A stretch of DNA of 15,252 nucleotides from positions 1-15,252 of the forward strand of contig JAHKLP010000131.1 in NCBI GenBank assembly GCA_020855015.1, written 5' to 3'. Source of the DNA: Methanobacterium sp. Its GTDB lineage: Archaea; Methanobacteriota; Methanobacteria; Methanobacteriales; Methanobacteriaceae. The notes beneath the pieces were generated by a model. That model saw nothing but the letters and a program-made list of their open reading frames with translations, was not told where the DNA came from and ran no database searches. Shown here in pieces: positions 1 through 5,930 of this stretch. How positions within the stretch are numbered: the stretch's first letter is position 1; every line of letters starts with the position of its first letter. Both the position numbers and the translations under genes were made by a program.

Positions 1-569
1 ACAGAATCCATTTCAGGGACGATTTTAACGTACTCATCACCATTGTAATTGGAATCAGCGTAGAATGAGTTGTACTTTTTAATGAGGTTCTGCTGCAGGG
101 CGGTGTAAAACCGCAGGTCCCCTGGGTTAAGGTCCCATATACGACCATCTTCTCGTTTTATTCTGGCTATCACCGGGGACAAGGTTTTCATCTTCACCGG
201 AGAATTTTTCTTTAAATTAGGTTGTTTTAAAAGTTCCACTTGCTCGACCATTATATTATCTCCCCTGAAAATGATCTGAGGGTCATCCAGGTAGCCTTCC
301 ACCATACTCTGAATAAGATAATCATGAGGTGATGAAATATAGAAATGAAACCTGCCGTCTCGGGATATAATACCATTCCTGGAGGGTTTACGGCGGGGAA
401 CGTTTATCTGAGAAAAAGTAAAATGTTTAAAATCTTTTGATGCGTGAAGGTCGCTGGCTAAATTTAAATCAGCGATTTTACGGTAAATGATTGCAGATAG
501 AATATGACTATAATTATAAGGAATTAAATAATCATCATTCAATGTTTTTAAAGATATACGAAGCCTCAT
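1..569 (-). CDS. cas6: CRISPR-associated endoribonuclease Cas6 (partial, C-terminus beyond the window)
   Basis: Reading the minus strand from an ATG at 569 gives 189 residues that stay open to the window edge. Cas6 cuts CRISPR precursor RNA in each repeat to make crRNAs. The N-terminus (MRLRISLKTL, then IPYNY and IIYRKI) and the LHASKDFKHFTFS segment match the first ferredoxin-like domain of Cas6. Tyr29, His42 and Lys48 fall where the Pyrococcus furiosus Cas6 triad Tyr31/His46/Lys52 lies, with the same six-residue His-Lys step. TLSPVIARI (about 130-138) and RFYTALQQNL also fit the family. The glycine-rich C-terminal loop and about 50-60 residues are missing because the window ends. A GAGGGA ribosome binding site at 577-582, seven bases from the ATG, supports the start. 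Motifs are read by eye against remembered family sequences. Cas6 is often the first gene of type I-B cas operons, so further cas genes may lie to the left; this cannot be seen here. Confidence 0.9.
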   Translation of the reverse strand, partial: MRLRISLKTLNDDYLIPYNYSHILSAIIYRKIADLNLASDLHASKDFKHFTFSQINVPRRKPSRNGIISRDGRFHFYISSPHDYLIQSMVEGYLDDPQIIFRGDNIMVEQVELLKQPNLKKNSPVKMKTLSPVIARIKREDGRIWDLNPGDLRFYTALQQNLIKKYNSFYADSNYNGDEYVKIVPEMDS

Positions 570-579
570 CCAAGAATCC

Positions 580-601
580 CTCTAATTTAATACGATTAGA
601 G
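580..601 (-). repeat. Inverted repeat in the cas6 leader, overlapping its ribosome binding site
   Basis: Seven-base perfect arms (CTCTAAT at 580-586, ATTAGAG at 595-601) are separated by 8 bases. In a cas6 transcript the arms could pair, and the arm nearest the gene includes part of the GAGGGA ribosome binding site at 577-582. A stem here could limit translation of cas6. The stem is AT-rich and short, so the regulatory role is only inference. Confidence 0.5.
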
Positions 602-669
602 TTCCCTATTTCCACAAGTTATCGGAAGAATAATCTAAACTGACCCCAAGTTATTATCTTTTTTAAAAG

Positions 670-678
670 TATATAAAT
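670..678 (-). promoter_or_regulatory. Putative TATA box for cas6
   Basis: On the minus strand the sequence reads ATTTATATA, a good archaeal TATA box. It would place transcription start near 648 and give cas6 a leader of roughly 80 bases. No other gene intervenes, so cas6 looks like the first gene of its transcript. Confidence 0.5.
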
Positions 679-847
679 ATTATCCATTTACCATATTAAA
701 CCTAATCTTAAGCATTATTCAGGGCCAATAGGAATATAATTATTCATTAGTCTCACACATTTACTTAGATGTCCCATATTCTTTCCTAAAAAGTTTGTTA
801 TTAATGGATTTCAAATTTAATTGTCATGAATTCGAGTTTCATTTAAC

Positions 848-871
848 TTCGTTATTCAGAACTATAACGAA
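848..871. repeat. Perfect 8-base inverted repeat upstream of the small ORF
   Basis: Arms TTCGTTAT (848-855) and ATAACGAA (864-871) surround an 8-base spacer. It lies about 40 bases upstream of the TATA box at 909-917, a possible place for a dimeric regulator to bind. In this AT-rich sequence chance is a fair alternative. Confidence 0.4.
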
Positions 872-908
872 ATTCATTACACTTAGACATACAAAGAAAT
901 TGTGGTAA

Positions 909-917
909 GTTATATAA
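909..917 (+). promoter_or_regulatory. Putative TATA box for the small ORF or RNA
   Basis: GTTATATAA at 909-917 resembles an archaeal TATA box. Transcription would start near 940, giving a leader of about 20 bases that contains a GGGGGA ribosome-binding-like stretch at 945-950. Confidence 0.45.
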
Positions 918-959
918 GTCATCAAGAACAATATTGTTATAGCTGGGGGATTGTTTTTT

Positions 960-1109
960 ATGGCAAAATTATATAAAATACGCGATTTTTTAGATGATGA
1001 AAGTGTTGAGAAGTTCATAAATGAACTTATTGGGGATAATATCCAATATTTGAGGTTCAAATATTGTCAATTAATATCTGCGGCGAATAATGCAAGAAAT
1101 AAGTTTTAG
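960..1109 (+). CDS. Possible 49-residue small protein, unknown function
   Basis: An ATG at 960 opens a 49-residue frame that starts MAKLYKIRDFLDDESVEKF and ends at TAG 1107-1109. The supporting context is a TATA-like element 45 bases upstream, a GGGGGA stretch ten bases before the ATG, and a T9 tract 16 bases after the stop. The predicted peptide is charged, probably helical at its N-terminus, and shows no membrane segment or known motif; I do not recognise it. The central part of the frame contains a perfect 10-base inverted repeat, which would form a strong RNA hairpin. The transcript could therefore be a structured small RNA rather than an mRNA, and I keep both readings open. Confidence 0.4.
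   Translation: MAKLYKIRDFLDDESVEKFINELIGDNIQYLRFKYCQLISAANNARNKF
1044..1066. repeat. Perfect 10-base inverted repeat with 3-base spacer
   Basis: The arms CAATATTTGA (1044-1053) and TCAAATATTG (1057-1066) are exact reverse complements around GGT. As RNA this is a hairpin with a tight loop; as DNA it could be an operator-like dyad. It lies inside the 49-residue frame, where a coding sequence has no reason to keep such symmetry. Confidence 0.75.
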
Positions 1110-1124
1110 AATTACTTATTCTCA

Positions 1125-1133
1125 TTTTTTTTT
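1125..1133 (+). terminator. T9 tract, likely terminator of the small ORF/RNA
   Basis: Nine T residues on the plus strand follow the small ORF stop by 16 bases. Oligo-T tracts are sufficient terminators for archaeal RNA polymerase. The next gene is on the opposite strand, so the tract fits the plus-strand unit. Confidence 0.5.
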
Positions 1134-1180
1134 CTCTTGATTATCATCTGATTTAATAATAATGTTCAGGATGTGAAAAA

Positions 1181-2542
1181 CTATTTAACATCCTCAGCCA
1201 TTGCCAGAAGGATAGTATCTGAAATATGCACATCATAGTAATCAAAATTCGCCATAAACTCTTCCAAATACTTACCTCCAGAATCAGTTAACATATAATG
1301 TTCATCCTTGACGATGAGCAGTCGGTGATCTTTTAAGGGATTTACAAGGTCTTTAAATATTCCATCAAAGTCATGGGTCTCCTTACAAGTGGCTTTAAGT
1401 TCTGATAATACTGGAATATAATTATCTGGGTTAAAGGCATTGTTCAATGATAAAACTAATTCCGATTTTGTTTTTTGCTCTCCAGACCATAAAATATATA
1501 AAATCCAGTTCTGGAAGGCCATAACTTTATTATCATCCCAGCATTCCTCTAAGGGAAGTTTGAACTGGGAATAATTTTCTTCCTCTCCTTTTCGAGCTGA
1601 GATGGCATCTCTGAGCAAATCCGTGGCATCTTTGAAAATACCAACGGAGATGAACAATGCGATCAGAGCATCTACAAAGTAAATTCCCTGCAAAGAAAAA
1701 ACTGCCCCTGCAATAACGGAAAAACCAATAAATACATGGTTTTTAGAGTCTACAGACTGAGATATAAGGGTTAAATTTGAATTAACCTTTCCCACGTACC
1801 GCTGATAATAAAATAAGAAAACCGCGGCCAGTATTGCAATTCCTTCAACAACTATAACCAGATAAGGCATGCCCATGGGGTCTAAATTCCCATAAAATGC
1901 ACTAATAATGTGAGTAACTGAATCATAACCAATACTGAGGGACGCGAAGAACAATCCAAATATCACCAGTAGGGTTGATAGAGTTTCACGGTGGTATTTA
2001 ATTCCCAACCACACCATAAAGGCAGAAACTGTGTCCATGGTAGCATCAGTACCATCGGCTGTCAACCCCACACTTCCACTAATGAGCCCTGATCCCAATT
2101 TCATCACTGCCAGGAAGGCGTCTAATACTGTAGTGTTTTTGGCTGCCGCATCTGGTTTAAAGAAATCCTTCCGCACCATAGATACTTTTTTTTCCATATT
2201 TTGGACGAATTTTTGGGCTTCCACTTCTCCCTCGGGAGTTAGAGAATAAAGATCTTCATCTAGTTTCACCCATCCACTATCAATTAGTTTTTCGCATTCA
2301 TCCCTGGTTGCACCGACTTTTTTAGAATCTCTTTCATCTTCTATCTCAGATCTTAAATGAGATAAAGTGAAAAACAATCTTTCCATTAATGGTTGGTCTT
2401 TTTCAGGTAACTGCTGGTACCAGATGAGGGATAAAAAGAGGATTGTTTTATCTTCCAGTTCATCCAGCTTTAGAGGTCCCTCTTTAAGGAGAGCCATCAT
2501 TAAAAATCGGTCATATCCAAGAATAGGTTTTTTGTTTTCCAT
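1181..2542 (-). CDS. CDF-like membrane protein flanked by winged-helix-like domains
   Basis: The 453-residue protein has three parts. Residues 1-130 look like a soluble helical/winged-helix region ending in a beta-wing-like LDEDLYSLTPEGE (94-106). Residues 137-312 form a hydrophobic core of about six helices resembling cation diffusion facilitators: D166-x3-D170 in helix 2, D265-x3-H269 in helix 5 and a family-like FVDALIALFI (289-298) in helix 6. These pairs match the places of the metal ligands D45/D49 and H153/D157 of E. coli YiiP, with Asp and His swapped in helix 5. Residues 325-453 form another soluble region with a winged-helix-like pattern (LLIVKDEHYMLTDSGG). Metal transport is inference. 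The start at 2542 is chosen over a TTG at 2590 because GGTG lies six bases before this ATG (2549-2552). The gene stands alone, divergent from the next gene. Confidence 0.75.
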   Translation of the reverse strand: MENKKPILGYDRFLMMALLKEGPLKLDELEDKTILFLSLIWYQQLPEKDQPLMERLFFTLSHLRSEIEDERDSKKVGATRDECEKLIDSGWVKLDEDLYSLTPEGEVEAQKFVQNMEKKVSMVRKDFFKPDAAAKNTTVLDAFLAVMKLGSGLISGSVGLTADGTDATMDTVSAFMVWLGIKYHRETLSTLLVIFGLFFASLSIGYDSVTHIISAFYGNLDPMGMPYLVIVVEGIAILAAVFLFYYQRYVGKVNSNLTLISQSVDSKNHVFIGFSVIAGAVFSLQGIYFVDALIALFISVGIFKDATDLLRDAISARKGEEENYSQFKLPLEECWDDNKVMAFQNWILYILWSGEQKTKSELVLSLNNAFNPDNYIPVLSELKATCKETHDFDGIFKDLVNPLKDHRLLIVKDEHYMLTDSGGKYLEEFMANFDYYDVHISDTILLAMAEDVK

Positions 2543-2631
2543 TAAGGGCACCGAATTGATATTTATTAAGAATTTAGGGATATAAATCAAATTTAATACG
2601 TGATAAGTTTTATTAGTTATTGTCCTTTTTT

Positions 2632-2640
2632 CTTATATAT
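2632..2640 (-). promoter_or_regulatory. Putative TATA box for the CDF-like gene
   Basis: The minus strand reads ATATATAAG here. Transcription would start near 2610 and leave a leader of about 70 bases before the ATG at 2542. Confidence 0.4.
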
Positions 2641-2787
2641 TTTTCATAATGGAAAAAATTAAACCGATTGCTTTAGATGGATCCACAACGTAGCCCTTTT
2701 CAAGTCCATGTGATTGAAGTTGTCAAAAGTTGAATTTAAGAAACTTTATGAAGTGCAAGAACCTAACTTATCAAAAAAGATCAATAA

Positions 2788-2796
2788 CTTATATCT
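2788..2796 (+). promoter_or_regulatory. Putative TATA box for the coiled-coil gene
   Basis: CTTATATCT at 2788-2796 lies about 40 bases before the ATG at 2835, a normal distance for an archaeal promoter with a short leader holding the GGGG ribosome binding site at 2824-2827. Confidence 0.4.
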
Positions 2797-2834
2797 GTAA
2801 GAAAATCATTCTGAATCATCATAGGGGTCGTTTA

Positions 2835-3452
2835 ATGGTTAAAATGGTAAAATCGAATGTTAAATGCTATAAAAAGAAGACCAAGAAAAACGTGGGAGGC
2901 CAGAAGAAGACCTATGAATATAACCAGTATCTGGTTCCCTTAAAAAGGTCTGATAACCTTGATTGTAGTATGGGCGTGTTCGTAATACCTCAAAATGATG
3001 TTAAGGATCTTGTTGATGAAGAAGGAGAATTAAAGGATATTTCAGGACAGGAAGAGGAATACAAAAGTCATATTGCTCAGTACGAAACTGAACTAGCAGA
3101 ATTAGAGTGGAAACACAGTCAACTCTCTAAATCTTATAAAGAACTTCTCAATAAGCATAATAAAACTCGCAGAAAGCAGCAGGAACTGGAAGATAAGATT
3201 GAAACCCTTGAAAATGACCGGATTAAACTTATATCTGCTCTGAAAGAGGAAAGACAGGCCAATGGGGTGAGGGTTCAGAAGTTCCCTGATGTTAAACCAT
3301 CAGCTGGGCAGAAGTCATCAGAATCAGATAAAATCATTGCAGATGATGACCAAACAAGTACTCCTAATAATGAAGAGAAAGACGATAAAGACATTTGGAC
3401 TGCTCTTAAAAGTCGCCTTACCAAGAAGGAACATGAAGAAAAAGACGAGTAA
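2835..3452 (+). CDS. Coiled-coil protein of unknown function, upstream of Cas4-like nuclease
   Basis: I do not recognise a named family. The 205-residue protein has a basic N-terminus (Lys-rich, residues 3-25), a short beta-like region (YEYNQYLVPLKRS, 27-39, to GVFVIP, 47-52), a long charged helix with heptad pattern (about 72-141) and an acidic, low-complexity tail (160-205). A basic head plus coiled coil suggests nucleic-acid binding and self-association; that is inference. The frame is open from 2730, but the ATG at 2835 has a GGGGTCG ribosome binding site six bases before it and the upstream 35 residues lack protein-like character. It points the same way as the nuclease gene 134 bases downstream. 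That gap may hold a separate promoter, so a shared transcript is possible but not shown. Confidence 0.75.
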   Translation: MVKMVKSNVKCYKKKTKKNVGGQKKTYEYNQYLVPLKRSDNLDCSMGVFVIPQNDVKDLVDEEGELKDISGQEEEYKSHIAQYETELAELEWKHSQLSKSYKELLNKHNKTRRKQQELEDKIETLENDRIKLISALKEERQANGVRVQKFPDVKPSAGQKSSESDKIIADDDQTSTPNNEEKDDKDIWTALKSRLTKKEHEEKDE

Positions 3453-3586
3453 ATATTATTACTTATCAGATGCTCTACCATCAACCTTATCTTTCCCTGA
3501 ATCAATATTTGTTGATTGAAATACATATTTTTCCTGATGATATGTTTCATTAAAAACTTCATTTGATAACTTTACAGGTGTTTTTA

Positions 3587-4261
3587 GTGCCTAAAACAAG
3601 ATCTAAACCTCATCCTGACGTATCTCAGGTTATGATCATAGGAGGGCGTAACAACTTCCCTATTAGCTGGTTAAATAAACAGGGATACTGCGAGTACAGT
3701 ATATTTCTGGAAAATGTTAAGGGTGTTGAAGTTCAACCCACTCTGGACATGGTTATTGGAACCAGGGAACATGCCCGGTTAGAGGAAGACTTTAAACGAG
3801 ATGCAGAGCCTGCCACCTTTGAACAGATGCTGGAGGAATCAAAAACTGTTGAACTATTGTCAAGAGAGTTACCAGTAATTTCAACAAGTTACGGGATTCG
3901 AGGATTTATTGATGAGGTGTGGATGACTCCAGATGAGTTTGTTATAATTGATGATAAACCTGGTAACCGTGCATTCCCATCATCAATTCATCAGGTCTTT
4001 GGATATTGCCTTGCTTTCCAGGACACTGTTAAGGAAAAAAGAAAAATCGTGGCTTCCTTAAGGGAGCGAGGCACTGATAATATATTCTGGTCCGCATACT
4101 TCGATCAGAAGGCAGAACACGACACAATTTCCCTCATTAATCGGGTGCATGACCTACTTTTAGGTAAGAAGGATTTTTTACCAACTAAAAATCCTAGAAA
4201 GTGCCGTAGTTGCCGTTTGAAGAGAAAATGCGATAAAAAAGCCATGCCTGGGTCGCTTTAA
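3587..4261 (+). CDS. Cas4-like PD-(D/E)XK nuclease with iron-sulfur cysteines
   Basis: The 224-residue protein carries the features of the Cas4/RecB-type nucleases: Cys35 after a WLNKQGY segment, the GTREHARLEE motif with His62, Asp109 in GFIDEV, D122-D-K124 in VIIDDKPG, the QVFGY motif (136-140), and a C-terminal C206-x2-C209-x5-C215 cluster. Together the four cysteines would hold a 4Fe-4S cluster, and His/Asp/Asp/Lys the metal-dependent active site. Cas4 enzymes trim DNA ends during CRISPR spacer capture, but free-standing Cas4-like proteins are common in archaea with other or unknown roles. The GTG start at 3587 is chosen because AGGTG lies six bases upstream (3576-3580); an in-frame TTG at 3563 lacks a site. 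No cas1 or cas2 is adjacent; the partial cas6 gene is 3 kb away on the other strand. A symbol of cas4 would overstate the case. Confidence 0.88.
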   Translation: MPKTRSKPHPDVSQVMIIGGRNNFPISWLNKQGYCEYSIFLENVKGVEVQPTLDMVIGTREHARLEEDFKRDAEPATFEQMLEESKTVELLSRELPVISTSYGIRGFIDEVWMTPDEFVIIDDKPGNRAFPSSIHQVFGYCLAFQDTVKEKRKIVASLRERGTDNIFWSAYFDQKAEHDTISLINRVHDLLLGKKDFLPTKNPRKCRSCRLKRKCDKKAMPGSL

Positions 4262-4296
4262 ATAATTTAACCCACTTTAAATAAGGTGTAGATAAG

Positions 4297-4304
4297 TTTA
4301 AATA
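4297..4304 (+). promoter_or_regulatory. Putative TATA box for tRNA-Gln and the ATP-grasp gene
   Basis: TTTAAATA lies 52 bases before the tRNA. A start about 25 bases downstream (near 4327) would give a leader of roughly 30 bases. No better TATA element lies closer to the tRNA, and none is seen between the tRNA and the following gene. Confidence 0.45.
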
Positions 4305-4327
4305 TCACCTCCGTCTAAAAGGAGATT

Positions 4328-4348
4328 GCTGCAATTGCGGCCTTTTTT
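4328..4348 (+). terminator. Hairpin followed by T6, terminator-like
   Basis: GCTGC (4328-4332) and GCGGC (4337-4341) can pair around AATT with one G-U pair, followed by C and six T residues (4343-4348). It could end the transcript of the Cas4-like gene 67 bases upstream. It also lies within the expected leader of the tRNA transcript, where it might attenuate. The stem is only five base pairs. Confidence 0.4.
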
Positions 4349-4354
4349 ATGTTT

Positions 4355-4427
<73 letters not shown>

Positions 4428-4448
4428 TTTATTTTCAAGGAGAATTAC

Positions 4449-5603
4449 ATGGAAAACATTCTGGTAGTGGGTGCAAACACCCGCGCTGTAGCTTGTTCTC
4501 TTAAAAAATTAGGATATACTGTTTATTCTGCAGATTATTTTGGAGTCATGGATTTAAGGCCATGTGCTGATATCGTGAGGTCTGTTTTAGATCAGAAACC
4601 TGCTAAATCATGTGGTAAGTTTTCTGAACGATTCGATTCCCATATTGTTGAGGAAATGGCTCTGGAGATGGTGGATGATGTTGATGGAATTATTTGTTGC
4701 GCTGGTGTTACTCCAGATAAATTTCCATCCCATAAGATCATAGGAAACCATGATATAAGGATTGCTGAGGATAAATACAGGTTTTTCAAGAAACTTAAAG
4801 GTTATTTTAACCTTCCTGATACTTTTTTGCCTGGTGATATTCATGAGGTTAGTGAAATTGTCAGAAATTCACCCGAGAAACAGTTTATTTTAAAACCCCG
4901 ATCCGGTTCTGGAGGTTATGGGGTGTTTACGTTGGATTCACGAAGTTTAAAACATAAAGAAGAATTAATTTTTGATATTCTTGAAGAAGGTGGATGGGTA
5001 TTGCAGGAATTTATAGATGGAGAGACTATCAGTGCTTCTGTACTTTCCACCAGGGACGATGCCCAAACTATACTCACCAACTCTCAAATAATTGGTGATG
5101 AGAGTCTTGGTCAGAGGGAACCATTCGTATACTGTGGGAACATAGTGCCATACACTGGAGATATTTTAATCTCAGAAATTGCTCAAAACGTGGTGGGCCA
5201 TCTATCCCTAATCGGTTCAATTGGAGTGGATTTCATAATCAGAAATGATGAAATATATGTTATTGAAGTTAACCCCCGCCTGCAGGGAACATTTGAATGT
5301 GCAGAAATGGCTATGGGTGTAAACATGGCCGAATTACATCTTGAAGCATGCCATGGTCACATTATGCCTGTTCCCATTCCCGAAAGATTTGCAGTAAAGA
5401 TGGTCATGTATGCCCAAGAAAGATCTCAGGTTGGTAGTCTGGATATAGGGGATCTTTATGACCTTCCGAATCAGGGTGTTATCATTGAGAAGGGAGAACC
5501 GTTAGCTACAGTCTTAACTGCAAGCACTATTAAAGAAGATGCTATTTATACGGCTGAAAAAATAGTTCAGAGAGTTTATGGGTCGGTTAAACCACTAATA
5601 TGA
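4449..5603 (+). CDS. ATP-grasp carboxylate-amine ligase, substrate unknown
   Basis: The 384-residue protein has an N-terminal Rossmann-like region (ILVVGANTRAVACSLKKLGY, from residue 4) and an ATP-grasp fold. Signs of the latter are the phosphate-binding loop FILKPRSGSGGYGVF (146-160), LQEFIDGE (185-192) of the adenine pocket, and VIEVNPRLQG (271-280), whose Glu273 and Asn275 would bind the two Mg2+ ions. Such enzymes join a carboxylate to an amine through an acylphosphate. It resembles the archaeal ATP-grasp group often annotated as a predicted carboligase (COG2232-like, from memory); the substrate cannot be read from the sequence. AAGGAG at 4437-4442 fixes the ATG at 4449; an ORF extension back to 4389 only reads through the tRNA. 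The gene starts 21 bases after the tRNA, with no room for a promoter, so both are probably one transcript. Confidence 0.85.
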   Translation: MENILVVGANTRAVACSLKKLGYTVYSADYFGVMDLRPCADIVRSVLDQKPAKSCGKFSERFDSHIVEEMALEMVDDVDGIICCAGVTPDKFPSHKIIGNHDIRIAEDKYRFFKKLKGYFNLPDTFLPGDIHEVSEIVRNSPEKQFILKPRSGSGGYGVFTLDSRSLKHKEELIFDILEEGGWVLQEFIDGETISASVLSTRDDAQTILTNSQIIGDESLGQREPFVYCGNIVPYTGDILISEIAQNVVGHLSLIGSIGVDFIIRNDEIYVIEVNPRLQGTFECAEMAMGVNMAELHLEACHGHIMPVPIPERFAVKMVMYAQERSQVGSLDIGDLYDLPNQGVIIEKGEPLATVLTASTIKEDAIYTAEKIVQRVYGSVKPLI

Positions 5604-5614
5604 TTTCATTTCTA

Positions 5615-5812
5615 TTAAGTAAACGCTACTAAATAAATAAAAATCAGCGTTCCAATTACAATTAGAACTGTTACCATAATCTCTGCACCGAAGAATAAAA
5701 CAGATGCTTTAGCCATCTTATCAGGGTCTTTTTTTATTTCTTCCCAATCAAAATCATATAAAAAATCGTAATAAAATGACTTTATTGCTTTCCATACACC
5801 TTTAAAACCCAT
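5615..5812 (-). CDS. Small single-helix membrane protein, unknown function
   Basis: The 65-residue protein has an amphipathic, aromatic-rich N-terminus (KAIKSFYYDFLYDFDWEEI), a short charged stretch and one C-terminal membrane helix (about 37-63). The charge pattern suggests that the N-terminus stays in the cytoplasm. I do not recognise the family. Two starts are possible: ATG 5824 (69 residues) has AAGG directly abutting it, too close to work, whereas ATG 5812 has AAGGATGG 8-16 bases upstream, so I prefer 5812. The stop lies 11 bases from the end of the convergent ATP-grasp gene. A separate TATA-like element at 5897-5906 suggests its own transcript, although it also follows the UPF0216 gene in the same direction. 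Confidence 0.65.
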   Translation of the reverse strand: MGFKGVWKAIKSFYYDFLYDFDWEEIKKDPDKMAKASVLFFGAEIMVTVLIVIGTLIFIYLVAFT

Positions 5813-5896
5813 GATAAAATCCATCCTTATTATAGTCTTGTGATAATGATTATTCCTTCCATAATTCTATTATTGAGTAAATGACCGGTAATGGCT

Positions 5897-5906
5897 TTTT
5901 TATAAG
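5897..5906 (-). promoter_or_regulatory. Putative TATA box for the small membrane protein
   Basis: The minus strand reads CTTATAAAAA, a strong TATA-like element about 75 bases before the two possible start codons. It sits between the UPF0216 stop and the small gene. Confidence 0.4.
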
Positions 5907-5930
5907 TAAATCACTTACAAAAACCAGTTT

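Larger units (their letters stand above)
570..959. other. AT-rich intergenic spacer between cas6 and the 49-residue ORF
   Basis: No convincing gene is seen in these 390 bases. The spacer holds the cas6 promoter and leader, two perfect inverted repeats (580-601 and 848-871) and the promoter of the small plus-strand ORF. A minus-strand reading frame at 839-1060 exists but has no ribosome binding site and atypical composition. I see no CRISPR repeats and no terminal repeats of an insertion sequence. Confidence 0.6.

Noticed and set aside
839..1060. 73-residue minus-strand ORF in the spacer
   Set aside because: It has no ribosome binding site, a low-complexity hydrophobic/Ser-Asn-rich composition, and lies opposite a better supported small ORF.
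570..1180. CRISPR array next to cas6
   Set aside because: I looked for regularly spaced direct repeats of 25-40 bases and saw none; only short inverted repeats are present.
1..1180. Mobile element remnant explaining the inverted repeats
   Set aside because: The three inverted repeats differ in sequence, and there is no transposase, terminal repeat pair or target duplication.
2543..2590. N-terminal extension of the CDF-like gene from a TTG codon
   Set aside because: The TTG has no ribosome binding site, whereas the ATG at 2542 has GGTG at the right distance.
2730..2834. 35-residue extension of the coiled-coil protein
   Set aside because: This stretch contains the likely promoter and lacks a ribosome binding site at its ATG; the ATG at 2835 has one.
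3275..3562. 95-residue minus-strand ORF opposite the coiled-coil gene
   Set aside because: The Ser-rich composition is the reverse of the acidic tail of the coiled-coil protein; no start signal is seen.
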